Shown here: positions 35,596 to 47,439 of the stretch, piece after piece | How positions within the stretch are numbered: the first letter of the stretch is position 1 | How the letters are laid out: every line of letters begins with the position of its first letter | Assembly (NCBI GenBank): GCA_015680685.1 | Contig: MNCI01035040.1 | Coordinates: forward strand, 403,059 to 464,832 | Direction of reading: 5' to 3' | Length of the DNA stretch: 61,774 nt | Origin: Gnetum montanum | Taxonomy: Eukaryota > Streptophyta > Gnetopsida > Gnetales > Gnetaceae | Program-made: the position numbers and the translations under genes | Notes under the pieces: model-generated | The model's input: the letters and a program-made list of their open reading frames with translations, nothing else | Database searches by the model: none | What the model was told of the DNA's origin: nothing

Positions 35596-37373
35596 ATAAT
35601 GAGCTATGTTTAGATGTTTGTAGAATTTAGCCATGGATTCTCACCAACATATCGAAGGAAATCCACCAATTCCAAGATGGTATAATCCTAATAAATTCTA
35701 CTATTATCATAAGGCTATAGGCCATGATACATATGATTGTAATGCACTCAAAGATAACATTTAAGATCTTGTAAAAAAAAGGAATATTTTTCAACACTTC
35801 ATTTTAACCTAATAATTAAGACATGCAGATCTTCCAAGATCCATTGAATTTTCATTTAAGTATCTACATTCTACCCTGAATCCAAAGAAAATGATTCCAA
35901 AACATTGTTCATTATCTAGATGGGTCCCTCTCAAACCAATCCCTAAATATTATTCATACTAATTTTCCTAAGCCTAAGATAAATTTTTTTATTAACCTCC
36001 TTGTAGAAAGTTTCTTTGCTTTGACTACTCAAAAGATATGAAGAACTTCATTTATCATAGATTGTGCATCATACTATGATGCTTATTCTACTCCTCAAAC
36101 TTCCATGAATTCTAACTTTATTGCACCACTGAGGAGCAAGTTATCTTTACCTACTCCATCTTGCCTAGTTATTTTTCTCCTATTTTACCTTAAGTACTGC
36201 CTTCTCCATCATGCTCCTTATCCTCATCCATCTTACAAGAACCATCATTGCTTTCTACTCTTACACCTCTAATTTGTATCCTTATCGAGGCATAAAAGGA
36301 GGCAATGCTTAACAAGGAAAAAGAGAAGGATCAAGTCAACAAGAAATATTTTCCATAACAAAAGAAGAAGAAGGTATGTAGGAAGCCTCAAAACACATCT
36401 ATTCCTCCTTCAATAGCTACTTAACCTACTCCATCATCAATTATTTCTCCAACACCTATCACCAAGGATGTAACTCCTAGAGCCAACCTCTACCCCAAAT
36501 CACTATAATGATGAAGTCAAAAGGAATAAATATTTTTCTTATTAACTTTATTTCTACCTTCAATGATCATCATTTGGCATGGAAAAGCTCCTAAATTTCA
36601 TCGTCATTCTAGCAAACATCTAGCCCCATGTCCAAGTAATCTCATCAATTCTCAATGCTCCACAATGTGAGGTAAACTACTTAGTATTCAAAGGGAAAAC
36701 ATCAAGAGCGATCTTGTCACAAGTTTCATATTCTAGCTTTTCATCTACATCATCATATGGATCAAGACTGACATGATTCTACCTTTAGTACATGTTGATG
36801 ATGGAGCTAGATTCAATGTCATTTCATGAGCTAACATTGAGAATCTCAATCTTAAAAATCATGCCATGTACTTCAACTTCAACTTTACTTTAATTTCATT
36901 TAGTGAAGCTAGAGTAGATATCATGGCATTAATTAAATACCTTTCTTGGGAAGATTTCTATTAATTAAAATATTGTTTTTGTAATAATTAGGGGTTCTTT
37001 AAGGATAAATGCTATTTTAAGAAGGCTCTGGTTAGATTATTATCATGTAGTTTTCTCACCTATACTCTAAGAGATACACTTTCTATGAAAATATAGGAAA
37101 GTAATATTTCATGTTGACCCAAAAACTCCTATTATATCATGCTTATACATGCTAGAGGAAATTACACTAGGTTTCTAACCCATTATTATGAACCAAACAT
37201 CATCATCAAAAGAAACTGATAAGACCAACAGTAGCATCCTATGGTCATCTAATTCTTATGAATTAATAAATTTTGGTTTTAGTAAATCAGATGTTATAGA
37301 ATCCATTAAAAGTATCAAGGGTCCTATCCATTCCCAAGCCAAGAAATCCATTGCCAACATGTCACATGCCTAA
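35596..37373 (+). pseudogene. Tat-like Ty3/gypsy gag and protease remnant
   Basis: The block PRWYNPNKFYYYHKAIGHDT (about 35678-35737), followed by YDCNALKDNI and DLVKKRNIFQH, matches the gag nucleocapsid region of Tat-type elements (usual form C..H...GH.T..C..LK..IQ.LI..G). The first Cys is Tyr. A Lys-rich and then Pro/Ser-rich linker follows (36300-36500). A degenerate protease site VHVDDGARFNVIS lies near 36785. A clean 61-codon piece at 37188-37373 is not recognised. No RT follows. Confidence 0.6.
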
Positions 37374-38514
37374 AAATCATATCATCCTTACCTTGTTATA
37401 TTTATGCTTTTAATCTATCTTCTAGTTTTATATTAATTAGGCATGCTTTCTTATTTTATTTACATTACATTAGTTTACCTCACATAGTTCTTTTTATTAA
37501 TTTATGTGTTTGTTGCTAGCTCTAATGTTTTAAATATTATTATCATCTACTATTTTATTTCATCTTATTTTACAACTTAGCTATCGAAATTGTAAACAAT
37601 AAAAACATAAAAATATAAATTGAGAATTCCTATAAAAACATAAAAAAATAACATAAATATATAAAATAGAATATCCATAAAAATACCATTCATTATCTGG
37701 CTAAGTTCTTACTCTTTAAATATTCATACAAACATATATTAAACATAAATACATCATCTTGTAAAGACATCAAGACCAACAACATAGCCAAAATCCTACC
37801 ACTACTCTAGTATTTCTCATCTCACAAGTGCTAGCTATTTACTTCTTGTAGTCCCCACATCTTCTTACTCTTTCTCTACATCATTCATTTATCATTATTT
37901 CCCAATTCCTAAGCACTTTATTCCTTAATCAATTCTAAACCTAACCATAATCATCTTGCTTATCCTTAAGCCATTATAAGCCTAACTGCCATCATTCTAA
38001 GTACTCCATCTATGCCTAGATGGGGGCAATCTAGATATAGGTGTACTATCATATGTATCAACATATTCTATCATAGTCATGTCCCACTTCATCTTGGGAA
38101 TGAATCCTTCATCATCATAAAGAATCTTGGCAATGAAGCACACTATCTAGTGGACTTAAATGAGAATTGACATCTAGATCTCATCAATGGAGTGTGCATT
38201 AAGCAGCAGTACACATAATGCTCTAAAAACCTATCAAGCATTATCAATTTTCCTATAACTCTTATCACTTACTCTACTTATGTTTTATTACATCATTTTT
38301 GATTCCTCCCTATCTTACTTTTCATCTTTTTTATGTATTTCTTTCCCTATTTTTTGATATCATTCTTCTATATCTCTCTTACATACCTTCCTATAATTTT
38401 TTCAATCTCCACTTATCCCACTCTATCGATATTTGTTCCTATTAGCATCCTATGATGAAAATACTTACAAGTGATTTGCCTCATGTAGAGAGCTATAAGT
38501 GTTTTGTGATTTTT
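37374..38514. other. AT-rich noncoding sequence
   Basis: No ORF or motif of note. The purine run GATGGGGGCAA near 38017 could be an old polypurine tract, with no LTR pair to support it. Confidence 0.4.
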
Positions 38515-39010
38515 ACTTCATGTGAGAATGTGTTGAGAGTGAGTGGGATAGAAAGAGAATGAATTTATCAATCATTAATGACCATTAGTATAGGATCTAG
38601 TTGTGCCCTACTTCTATGGCATAGCCTCTCAACATGGTATATAGATGATGCTCCTTATTTCTTTCCTCATTTATTATTTTCTTAATTTTGTAACTCTATA
38701 TTTCATCTTTCCTCCATTATGTTTCTTTATGCTTCCTCCAACTCTTCTTGTCATCTCATTTCCTTCTTCTCATTAGCATATTAGTGAGGATCAAGTGACT
38801 TTTTTCTATTTTAGTGAGGGTATGTTGAGAGTTTGAGTGGGGCAAGATATGAAACATCCTCAGTGGTATCCCTTTGATCATCTTGTGTGTATGATCTAGC
38901 CATGTCCCCATTTTGTAGGATAGCATTGTCCTCATGATTGGTGTATCAACAACATCTTAGCATGATTTCCTTATTTCCTTTTCCTTTTTTGATTTTATCA
39001 TCAAACATCA
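38515..39010 (+). repeat. Diverged tandem duplication of about 295 bp
   Basis: Both copies share the order GTTGAGAGT..GAGTGGG, ATGATCTAG..ATG.CCC..TT..TAGGATAGC and a T-rich end (TTTCCT..TT). One starts near 38525 and the other near 38820. No coding content. Confidence 0.55.
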
Positions 39011-39820
39011 TTCATTTTCTTCTTTATGGATCCTCCTTTAAAATCTTAGCAACATCCATTAAGAGAAGGGTAATGTTTTGCCCACTTTTTGGCTCACCAA
39101 TGACAAGACAAGTGTGGTTTCAACATTGTTACATCTATTTTAGTTATCACAATACCCAAAAATCATCACCATAAGTTATTTCTGGACTCTTACAGGCCCT
39201 AAAGTGATGTTCTAGATCATGATCCACTATATAAGCATCAATTTTAGCAACTTATATTAGGATCTAAAACATAAAAAATTTTCTACATCTAGCTAGGAAA
39301 CACTAATACAATGTTAATATCACCTATCTTAGTTAAATTTTTATCATGAGATACAAAACATGAAATTTTTCTAAAGATATCTAGATGATGCTAACACAAC
39401 ATCAAAATCACATACCTTAGAAAAATTTTTAGCATGTATCTCAAACTTGTGCTAATACATGCTGAAAATTTGTCTAAGGTATGTGATACTTAGATGATGT
39501 TAACACAGCATCAACATCACTCATGTATCAACTAAACTTTCATCTAGAGAATCAACTAAAGTTATTGATGTTGACATTCATATTAAACTTTTGCACTCCT
39601 TCTAACCTTCAATAGCAAGTTTACATTAATCCCAAGGTGACAAGCATCAAATTTTGTAGTTTTGAAAAGCTCCATAAAGCATGTAACAATACATAAAAAT
39701 TGAAAAAATTTTGTAAATGTGGACCAAGTGATGGGACATGAGTGTCAACTTCCATTACTTTATTTTATTCTCTAGCATGCTTCACAAGTTTTCCTTTTCA
39801 TAGAAAATTTGATTAAGTAT
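39011..39820. repeat. Noncoding sequence with short degenerate repeats
   Basis: Words such as GATGATGCTAACACAACATCA, AGTTAAATTT and CATGAAATTTTTCTAA recur between 39250 and 39520. Related words recur at 43300-43420 on the far side of the next insertion, suggesting one interrupted repeat locus. The last five bases, AGTAT, are repeated at 43278-43282. Confidence 0.55.
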
Positions 39821-39843
39821 TGTTGGCACATTTTGGCCATTTA

Positions 39844-39957
39844 ATGGAGCAGGCTTTGTTAGGTTGTGAAGCTAATCATATAACTGACATTCACCCTGAT
39901 CTAAAAATTGCCAATATTTTATTAGATGAAGACTTTTTAGAGGTGTTGGGTTGGTAG
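39844..39957 (+). pseudogene. Receptor-like protein kinase fragment (subdomain VIb)
   Basis: A 37-codon frame ending in TAG contains IHPDLKIANILLDEDF followed by LEVLG. This is the catalytic loop of plant leucine-rich-repeat receptor kinases (usual form IHRD.K..NILLDE.FE...GDFG). The catalytic Arg is Pro, and the frame stops where the DFG motif should begin. The rest of the kinase is absent nearby, so it is a captured or orphan gene piece and cannot make an active kinase. Confidence 0.75.
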
Positions 39958-40596
39958 TTTGAAAGATTTTTCTCTAATTGATTCACTAGAAAATACAGTT
40001 TTGTTTAAGACAAATGATCAATTGTTCAGAGTTCATGACAATCTTCTACCAGCTATTTTAGTGCCAAAGAAGTATTCACTGGATCTACAAACATGTATTG
40101 ATGCACAAGTCAAGAAGTGGGTTTAGTTAACCTCCATAAGGTATGGGAAGGTAATGAATGTAAGGAAACTTGTAGTCAACTTAGACAATCTCAATTCCAA
40201 TTGTTGGCCAAGAAAAAGAAAACAGTGAAAAAAATGTATGACCAAATAATGGATTCAATAGTGTGAATGGAATGCATCAAAAGAAATGTGAGTCTTGGCG
40301 GTGAAGCGGTGTGCTCTGGCCAAGCACGCAATGACGAGTTTGTAAAGCCTAACTCTAAATAACACCCACCCTCTGCACCTGCATCTACACAAATTGTGGT
40401 GCCACTCCAGTTTTAGACTAACACTGCTGCTGCTAGAGAGGCTCCTACCAGGCCTTCCAAAAGCCACATTTTCAAGCTCCTTCTTCTCAGTCTCAGCCTC
40501 AGCCTCGGCAATGGTTTCAAGCCTCCCACACATAATAGCAGTAGCTGGAATAGCCAATTTCGCTGCTAGTGATCTACTTTCTTTTCTGATTCGTTC
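39958..40596. other. Unassigned sequence between the kinase and aminoacylase fragments
   Basis: A stop-poor plus-strand stretch (about 39965-40125) reads an unrecognised peptide. From about 40290 to 40600 the DNA is richer in G+C and open on both strands, unlike its neighbours, which suggests captured exon or UTR material. I cannot name a source gene. Confidence 0.4.
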
Positions 40597-40914
40597 ATGC
40601 CTGCCCAAGATCTAATCCTCAGCGAAGCAAATTTGTCCTCCATTCTGCTGAATTTTCACATGGATGTTGTGACAGCAGAGGAAGAAAAGCGGGTTGATCC
40701 ATCTTTCCAGGCGAACAAAGACGAGCAAGGTAATATCTTCATGCAGAGCTCTCAGGACATGAAGTGTGTCCCCACTCAGTACTTGGAACCCATTAGGAAT
40801 CTCAAGAGCAAGGGTTTTGTTCCAACTGGAACTCTACGTCTTTCGTTTGTTCCAGACGAGGAGATTGGAGGCCATGACAGAGTTAAAAGGGTAGTTGATG
40901 TGCTCATGGCATGA
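40597..40914 (+). pseudogene. Aminoacylase-1 (M20 metallopeptidase) fragment
   Basis: Residues 13 onward match the N-terminal half of plant aminoacylase-1, which hydrolyses N-acyl-amino acids in the cytosol. Recognised blocks are SILLNFHMDVV (metal-site His and Asp), QGNIFMQSSQDMKCV (bridging Asp) and LSFVPDEEIGGHD (catalytic Glu pair). The metal and catalytic residues are still present. The homology covers only about 90 residues without introns and ends in TGA. The N-terminal 60 or so residues and the whole C-terminal half of the enzyme are missing. It is a retro-copied or captured piece, not a working gene. Confidence 0.82.
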
Positions 40915-41599
40915 CAAGAAGATTTCTAGACATTATTCGATGGAGAGGAGAATAGAGCTGCTTCTCTCTTCAACATTGTCGTGGTCAAACGTGCATGATG
41001 TACCCATCTATCCACGATTAAATAAGATGACGTTTTGAATACGTTATTCAACAGAGACTCAGTCAATGGCGGGTTTCCGTTACCGGTGCTTAGAAAGTTC
41101 AACCCCACGTTTAAAAAGATTTTTGATGCTGGCGATATACAACAAGAAAATAGGTTTAATCGAGGAGGCTAGATGCATCATTTCTGCCATTCACGTCAGC
41201 TGCAATGGGCAGATCAACTTGCTGGAACACCGATGCTGTTGGTTCCAAGGTTGGGCCGCAGGAGTTCCAGGAGGACATCATGATCACGATGAATTTTTTC
41301 CCGTCAGAGCCTAAAACCAAGTTCAGGAATCCACGCAGAGACAAGGAGTGGTGTAGTGTCATACAGGTTGTTGTGATTGTGTGTGGGTTTCAGCAGAGAG
41401 TTCTTGTTTCACTATTTTGTGCGTAGCGGTGTGTTGGCTCAGAACAAGCATGCAGTCTGGGGTGTGATCGATCTCTACGGCTTGGATCCAACGTTACTGC
41501 TTCGGCCTGAGGGTCTATCGTAAGGCCAGAATCAGCTAGAAACAAGTTAGCAGTTTGGGTTGCCTTATTAAATTTAGTTGAGAAATATATCTATCCAAT
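40915..41599. other. Unassigned GC-richer sequence after the aminoacylase fragment
   Basis: Several overlapping open frames in both directions (for example 41066-41314, 41205-41426). Base composition is more gene-like than the surroundings. None was recognised. It could hold more captured exons in broken frames. Confidence 0.35.
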
Positions 41600-43277
41600 T
41601 GTTGGTACATTAATGTGGCTCTAATATTTTCTTTATTTAAAAAACCATACAACACCTATTTTGGGTTTTGATATAAATTATTTAATTGCTGATGTAAGTT
41701 TAACAGCCCTTGGTTGTGTACCAAGTAAATATTTTATGATTTAAAAAGGGAATTTGTGCAACAATTGTTCAAAGTCCCATGTGAATTGAATACTTGTCAA
41801 TTGAAATGGTGGTTATAACCACCACCAAGGCCACTTGTCAGCCACAACCTTTTTTTCTCCACAAAGGCCACTTGTCACTTGCATGGAACACTTGTCACCT
41901 ACAACTTGTTTATCTCCATGGTGACCACTTGGCAACTAAATGAAGACACTTGGCAACTACATGAAGACACTTGGCAACTACATGGGACACTTGTCAGCCG
42001 TAGCCTTTTTATCTCTATGGTGGTTAAACCACCCAAGATATTTTGTAACTTCCCTACCTACCTTTGAACCCTATAAAAAGGCTTCAGGGGTCAAGGGGGA
42101 ACATCATATTGGGTCTCACACATCACACTTGAGATCTTGGAAGATTTGTAAAGACGATTGCTTGTAATATGGCTTGCTAGAATAAAGATTTGAGCCTCTT
42201 TGTCATGGTCCTGTGAGTTATGCATTTCATTTTTTGTTTTGTTTAAATTGTTTAGCTAGTGGTTTAGATAGTATCATCCTTGGCAAGTAATTTTGGGATT
42301 TTTAGATTGCTCTTGTTGTTCTTGTTGCTCGATAGAAATTTCTATTAAAATTTTGCCATAGAAGCGCTTGTGTTTAAAAGCCTTAAGAGCATTTTAGTAG
42401 TAAATTTCATTATTGTGCAACGTGTGGGAACTGCTATTGGGATTGTTGTAAGAGAGCCTCTGTTTGTAGTCACGCCGTTGAACAATTCAGTAGTCGAGAG
42501 GGTTCAGAAAATCTTTGGTATTTTGATGGGACCAGAATAGCTTCTTTTTATCTTTAAAGTGAATTCTCGTGGTATTTCAATCAGAAATTGTCAAGTCTTT
42601 TAAAGGTTCTGTTTGAATGCAATCGTTGACATCTATTATCTAGTCAAAATGGAGTCTCGTACGTGGTAGTTTACGCAGCAATTTTTGGTAGCATAATAGG
42701 ATTGTCTTGAAGATATTGCTTGTTTGAGCCTTGGAAGTTTGAACAATTCGTAGATATTGAATTTGGGATAGCTTTATTGCGAAGTGTTTACTCGTGTCAT
42801 TTTACCTTGTTTAAATATTTGAGGTCTACACAAATCTGCTTTCTTTTCTTTTCTGCTTATTTCCATCGAATCTTGCTCTATTTCTAGTTTTCTTGTGGAA
42901 CTATCTCTTTCTCTGGGGAAAATTAGGAGTAGATTGCGGAGTTGTGCTCAAATGTTTTTGCAAAATTTTATTTGTTACAAGTAGGTATTATAAGGACCGC
43001 GTAGACTAGGCAGTTGAACAAAATAGGAAATTTTCAACAACTCACAGTACTTGGCAAAGTTGGCTGAATCTCTTTAAAGTAAGTCATTTGTAGTTTACAC
43101 ACAACGCAATCGTTACTTTTCTCACAACCGCACGCCGCAACAACACACACACATACTCACATTAACTACTGAGTTTATTTGGAGGTATCTGGGCCTTGGT
43201 GTTGTCAGAGACCAGCAAGCACCTAAATCCTGTTCGAGGACACTCGTTGGCGGTCACGTCCCAAACGGTCGCCAACA
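41600..43277 (+). repeat. LTR-like right part of the insertion
   Basis: It starts TGTTGGTACATT and ends GCCAACA. It has a TATA box (CTATAAAAAGG, about 42071-42081) and AATAAAG near 42181 about 110 bp downstream, the usual promoter and polyadenylation layout of an LTR. The last 30 bases form a short inverted repeat (TTGGCG..CGCCAA, 43249-43275). No second full copy was found. Confidence 0.5.
41927..41990 (+). repeat. Short tandem repeat, about 20-bp unit
   Basis: Three copies of ACTTGGCAACTANATGAAGAC or a close variant, just upstream of the TATA box. The surrounding 41825-42000 also repeats CCACTTGTCA-like words. Confidence 0.85.
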
Positions 43278-46100
43278 AGTATCATCTAGGTGATTGTCAA
43301 TGTTACATGCCTTAGTTAAATTTGTAATAATATGTGAAACATGAAAATTTTTCGAAGTATGGTAAAGTGATGCAACATAAGTGTTAGTGTTACCTATCAT
43401 AGTCAAATTTGTATCAACATTACTAATTGACACTTAAACTTCTAGTTTTCAAAAACAAACTCTAGTCAACTATCTTTAACTTCAAGGTCAAATATGAAAA
43501 TTCCAACCCTATAATATTAAGCTCTTACATGAATTTTAGATTGATTTCTTGAGATCTAAAAGAACCTTTTGAATATCAAGAGATTCAAAGTGTCAACACC
43601 TATATCCACTAGATCACTTGTATGCTTCATAGTCACCTCAGTGTAACCTATAGTCTACAAGCTTAGTCTTGGCACTAAGTCACCTACAACACATGTTGAT
43701 ACTAGTGTCAATTTCACCTAGGATAGTGTTACCATTTAACAAGTACTAGTATCAATGTAACCTACATAAGAGTTAGAATCTACATAGTGCTAGCATCACT
43801 TGCACTAGAGTTAGAATTTGCACAATGCCAGCATCACCTACACCAATGTTAGAGTCTACATAGTGGTATCATCATCTATACTAGTATTAGAATTTTTTTA
43901 TTGCCAGCATCACCTATGGAATAATTCAAAACAACACCCTCATTTTGACCCTAAATAAACTCTAAATGATGTTGAAAATTTTTGTATCCATATCTACATC
44001 TACTAGAGGTCAACATTTTGCATCAAAACCCTTACTTTACTCATAAATTAAGTTTCTATTATTAGTTTTATTCTATATTTTGTATTCTCCTACCATTGTA
44101 GCACTTGACCCTTCCTAGGAGGTAAGGTTTGTTTGTCTATTTAATTTAGGATTTTCATTCTTTTAAAAGGAAGATTATAGTCTTTTCCACATATCAAATA
44201 TTTTATTCTCTTATTTATTTTATGCCTTCTACTTGTTTCCCATAACTTAATCTTCTACTCATTTTACTTTAGTTTTATAACATTAATCAATTAATAATTC
44301 TCCTATCAATCCTATGCTAGATGGTAGGTTGAGTCTATATTCAATTAGAGGTTTATGCTCCTTCATTTCATGATTGTTAATAGATCAAGGGTTACACCAT
44401 TCCAAAGACCATTTATCACCATGAATTACATACTTAACATATAATTTATGGAGGTGTTGTTGTATGATTATGAAAGAACAATTCTCCATGAAAGAAATAA
44501 ATTTATCATGTTAAGAAATCCTAAAATAAAGATAAAAATATTCATGAAAGCTTCCATCTCATTTGATGTCTCTACTACTACTTGTATGTTTCTATTCTCA
44601 AATTTAGTTTAATTATTTTATCTTAACTTAAATATTTTTTATTTTCTTATTGACCATAACTAAATTTTTTTTATCTTCTACCTCATCTCATTTTTACTAT
44701 AATCCACTGAAATATAATTTGTTCTCTCATTGATTTTAGCTTAATTTTTTATCCTTAACTTCATCTTGTTTTTTTCATATTGTTAATTTTAACACATTTT
44801 TCTCTCCTCAATTTCTTTCATTTTAAGTAGAAAAGTACATACATTAAATAAATGTCCTTCATGATGACCAAAGTTGTAGGAGTTAGGAAAATTATAATAC
44901 ATAATTGATTGAATATAAGTCTTCCCACCTACTTGTAATACCAATTCCTTTTTATATTAAGAATATTGGTTCTAATAAAATGATCCTATAAGTCATGTTT
45001 CACTATTGAAGTATTCCCTAAGTCAACACGTAAAACTAAAAAGAATAATATTTAGCATGATTGACTTGAATGTTATACTTTTACATCACATAATTTAACT
45101 ATAAAGAAAAATTTAAGTATGAAATATGAATTTAAAATTTGAATCAAGACATATCATTATACAAAATTGATAACCAATGACTTATGCACTTCATTAGGAA
45201 GAACAAAATCAAATATCTTATTTGCATTGTCATCACTAGGAGAAGTTGTCATAGATTCTTGCTCATCAACATTTCAAATTACATTCTAAGAACTAGTAAT
45301 AATTTCAACATTAGTAAAGGAATAAAATAGTATTTTAAAATTTTCTATCAGATAAAGAAAATTTTGAAGAAACCAATTCCACTAACAAAACCCTAGCAAT
45401 AGAAATAAAGAAAAAGAAAGAATGACTTGTGCTACTTTCTTAATGAGGTTTTTAAGACTTATTAAGAAAATTTTCATTTTCATTCCAAAATCCATTTTAT
45501 CAAACTCCACTATAATATTGAACTATAAAAATAAATTATAAATTTTTTACATGCTTTGCAAGAATCTAAATAGTAATAAAAAGTATAGAACTTTTTGGGA
45601 ATCACAAAGGAAACTATACTTCAAGATATTCTTAACATATTTTAATGAAACTAAACTAAAATTTTATTACATTCAAGGATCCTATGGACCTATTAGATAG
45701 TCAAAATGTACATGCTATGAGGTTTGAAAATTTCATTATGAAAATTACCAAGTATTTTACATAACAATTGAAACAAATCAATAAAAATTTTAATTGTATT
45801 TTCTAGCTAATGTCTAATATGTTCAAATTTAAGACATAGCAGGAAAATATGGTATTCATCTTCTATGCTTCATAATAAGAGTCTTAGCTTATTAATCCTA
45901 GGTCACAAGTTTGATTTTACTAGGTAGCACTAATTTATAACTTTTTTAAAAAAGATTCCATAAAAGGAATTTTAAAACCAACTTGATAGATCTAAGGAAT
46001 CTTAGTGAACATAAGTAAAAAAATTTTAGTATCTATTCTATTCCAAGAAGATTTGTAGAAGAATAATCAAACATTATGATTAAAACTAAAGATATGTGAT
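43278..46100. other. AT-rich noncoding sequence
   Basis: No credible ORF. It contains the degenerate tandem repeat at 43760-43918. The last kilobase probably includes the decayed gag of the gypsy element G whose protease follows, but no gag motif could be read. Confidence 0.45.
43760..43918 (+). repeat. Degenerate tandem repeat, about 50-bp unit
   Basis: About three to four units, each with a form of AGAGTTAGAATCTACATAGTG followed by CTAGCATCACCT. No coding content. Confidence 0.7.
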
Positions 46101-46109
46101 ATGCACAAC

Positions 46110-46461
46110 TTGTTATTATTTTTTTTATTGGAGCTAGCCATTATTATATTGATTGATAAATAATGAAAATGTTAAATTTGTTGCATGAAAAATTAGAAAG
46201 TCCTTTATTTTTTCAAACTTGAGCATAGTGAATATATGGTAGAAAATAAATGTAAGGATCTTCCGCTAAGAATAAAGAATAAGGAGTGGAATGCAAATTT
46301 ATTTATCATAGATTTAGAATACTATGATATTATCTTAGAAATTGAATGGTTGAACAAATAAAATAAGTTTCTTTATTGTAAAAGTAAGATGGTGTAATTG
46401 AAGGATAGATAAAATGTCTTGAGAGCAGCTAAAGGGGGACCTCTTAAAGTTGTTTTGATTT
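46110..46461 (+). pseudogene. Protease region of chromovirus-like gypsy element G
   Basis: The degraded active site FIGASHYYI (usual DSGASH.FI) is near 46120. It is followed by VENKCKDLPLRI and NLFIIDLEYYDIILEIEWLNK (usual form VID...YDVILGMDWL). These fit the gag-pol protease/RT junction of chromovirus-type Ty3/gypsy elements. The element resumes after E3 at 53487 with reverse transcriptase. GATTT at 46457-46461 is the left copy of the E3 target duplication. Confidence 0.7.
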
Positions 46462-47253
46462 TGATGAGTTGTTGTTAGTTGACTACGTTGACAAGCCCCG
46501 TCGATGCAGTGTCTGTTCATTGCCTATAAATACGCACCTACTAGTTAGAATTTTTTCCCCCAACTGCCTGTAGTAGGAGTCATTGAGTGTATGGATCTTT
46601 ATTTGAGCATTGTTGTACCTGAGCATGACAGTGTGTGCAGCAATAAGATGAGCTTTCTAATAAACCTTGCAGCACTTTGGATAGATTAGCTATTTTATTT
46701 ATGCATTTACTATTTCCAATTTTTTATTAAATGTTTTCAATTAATTATCAATTATTTTCTAATTACTATGTTAGATAAGCAATTCAGCTAGATAGATTAC
46801 ATACATCGCTTCGAGCGTAACACATATTCACTTGGTAATCCTAACAATGTTATTGCTTGGTACACCTAGTAGCATAGCGCTTGGTCACCCAATAATGGAT
46901 ACCTAGGTTCAGGACATGTACGGAAAGTGGGAATGAATACTTATGTAAGGATTAGTAAAATGATTAGTTGATTAGTTAATTAGATTAGTTAATCAAATCC
47001 CTTTTTATCTACAATTCAAGCACCCAATTATAAAACATAAAAAATGATAAAAATCAAATGCCTCAATTACACTTAACCATACCAATGAATGTCACCAGTG
47101 TAATTGGGAAGACAATGATTGACCTTAAGGTTGGATTCACTTCCTAAAGGGCTAGTGCACTGGAAATGATGAAGTCCAAGAAATTCAACCAGATCATGTG
47201 TGAATGCTTTGTGATTTGTATGGTTGGGCGTAGGGGTACCTCACCACTCATCA
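46462..47253 (+). repeat. 5' LTR of E3
   Basis: TGATGAGT to ACTCATCA. U3 is short (about 60 bp before CCTATAAATACG near 46523) and lacks both the GATATC and the CATCAA arrays. It keeps two GTTGAC/GTCGAT-type words. An AATAAGATGAGC polyadenylation region is near 46641. Confidence 0.9.
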
Positions 47254-47254
47254 T

Positions 47255-47272
47255 TGGCACCGTTACTAGGGA
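47255..47272 (+). promoter_or_regulatory. Primer-binding site of E3 (tRNA-Asp type)
   Basis: TGGCACCGTTACTAGGGA matches the complement of the plant tRNA-Asp(GUC) 3' end at about 14 of 18 positions. Confidence 0.8.
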
Positions 47273-47439
47273 ATTTGTTTGTGGAACGTGTGCTATTGAG
47301 GTTTAAGTAAATATCATTAATATCGCTGTATGAACCTAAGGTCAATATCATTCCCACTATACATAAAAATTATAAAAGCACACTAACATAAGAATATCTT
47401 CTTCTTCTTGAAAGCCTAAAGATACCAAACCATCGGTCC

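Larger units (their letters stand above)
39821..43277. mobile_element. 3.46-kb insertion with TGTTGGC/GCCAACA ends carrying host gene fragments
   Basis: It begins TGTTGGCACATT and ends GTCGCCAACA, and is flanked on both sides by AGTAT (39816-39820 and 43278-43282). TG..CA ends with a 5-bp duplication are typical of LTR retrotransposons. Inside are a kinase fragment, an aminoacylase-1 fragment and unassigned GC-richer sequence, then an LTR-like right part that itself begins TGTTGGTACATT (41600). The left end shares only about a dozen bases with that start, so a full 5' LTR is not evident. Transduction of host sequences by an LTR element is the best reading but is not proven. Confidence 0.6.

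Noticed and set aside
40255-40608. 117-codon open frame on the minus strand
   Set aside because: It lies opposite sequence that is also open on the plus strand and ends next to the aminoacylase piece. It is low-complexity (Ala/Glu, Ser runs) and matches no family I know, so it is treated as a chance frame in GC-richer DNA.
41600-43277. Simple solo LTR
   Set aside because: The five bases before 41600 (CCAAT) do not match those after 43277 (AGTAT). The AGTAT pair at 39816 and 43278 fits a longer insertion better.
43760-43918. CRISPR-like spaced repeats
   Set aside because: The units are tandem, diverged and in plant nuclear DNA, with no unique spacers of equal length.
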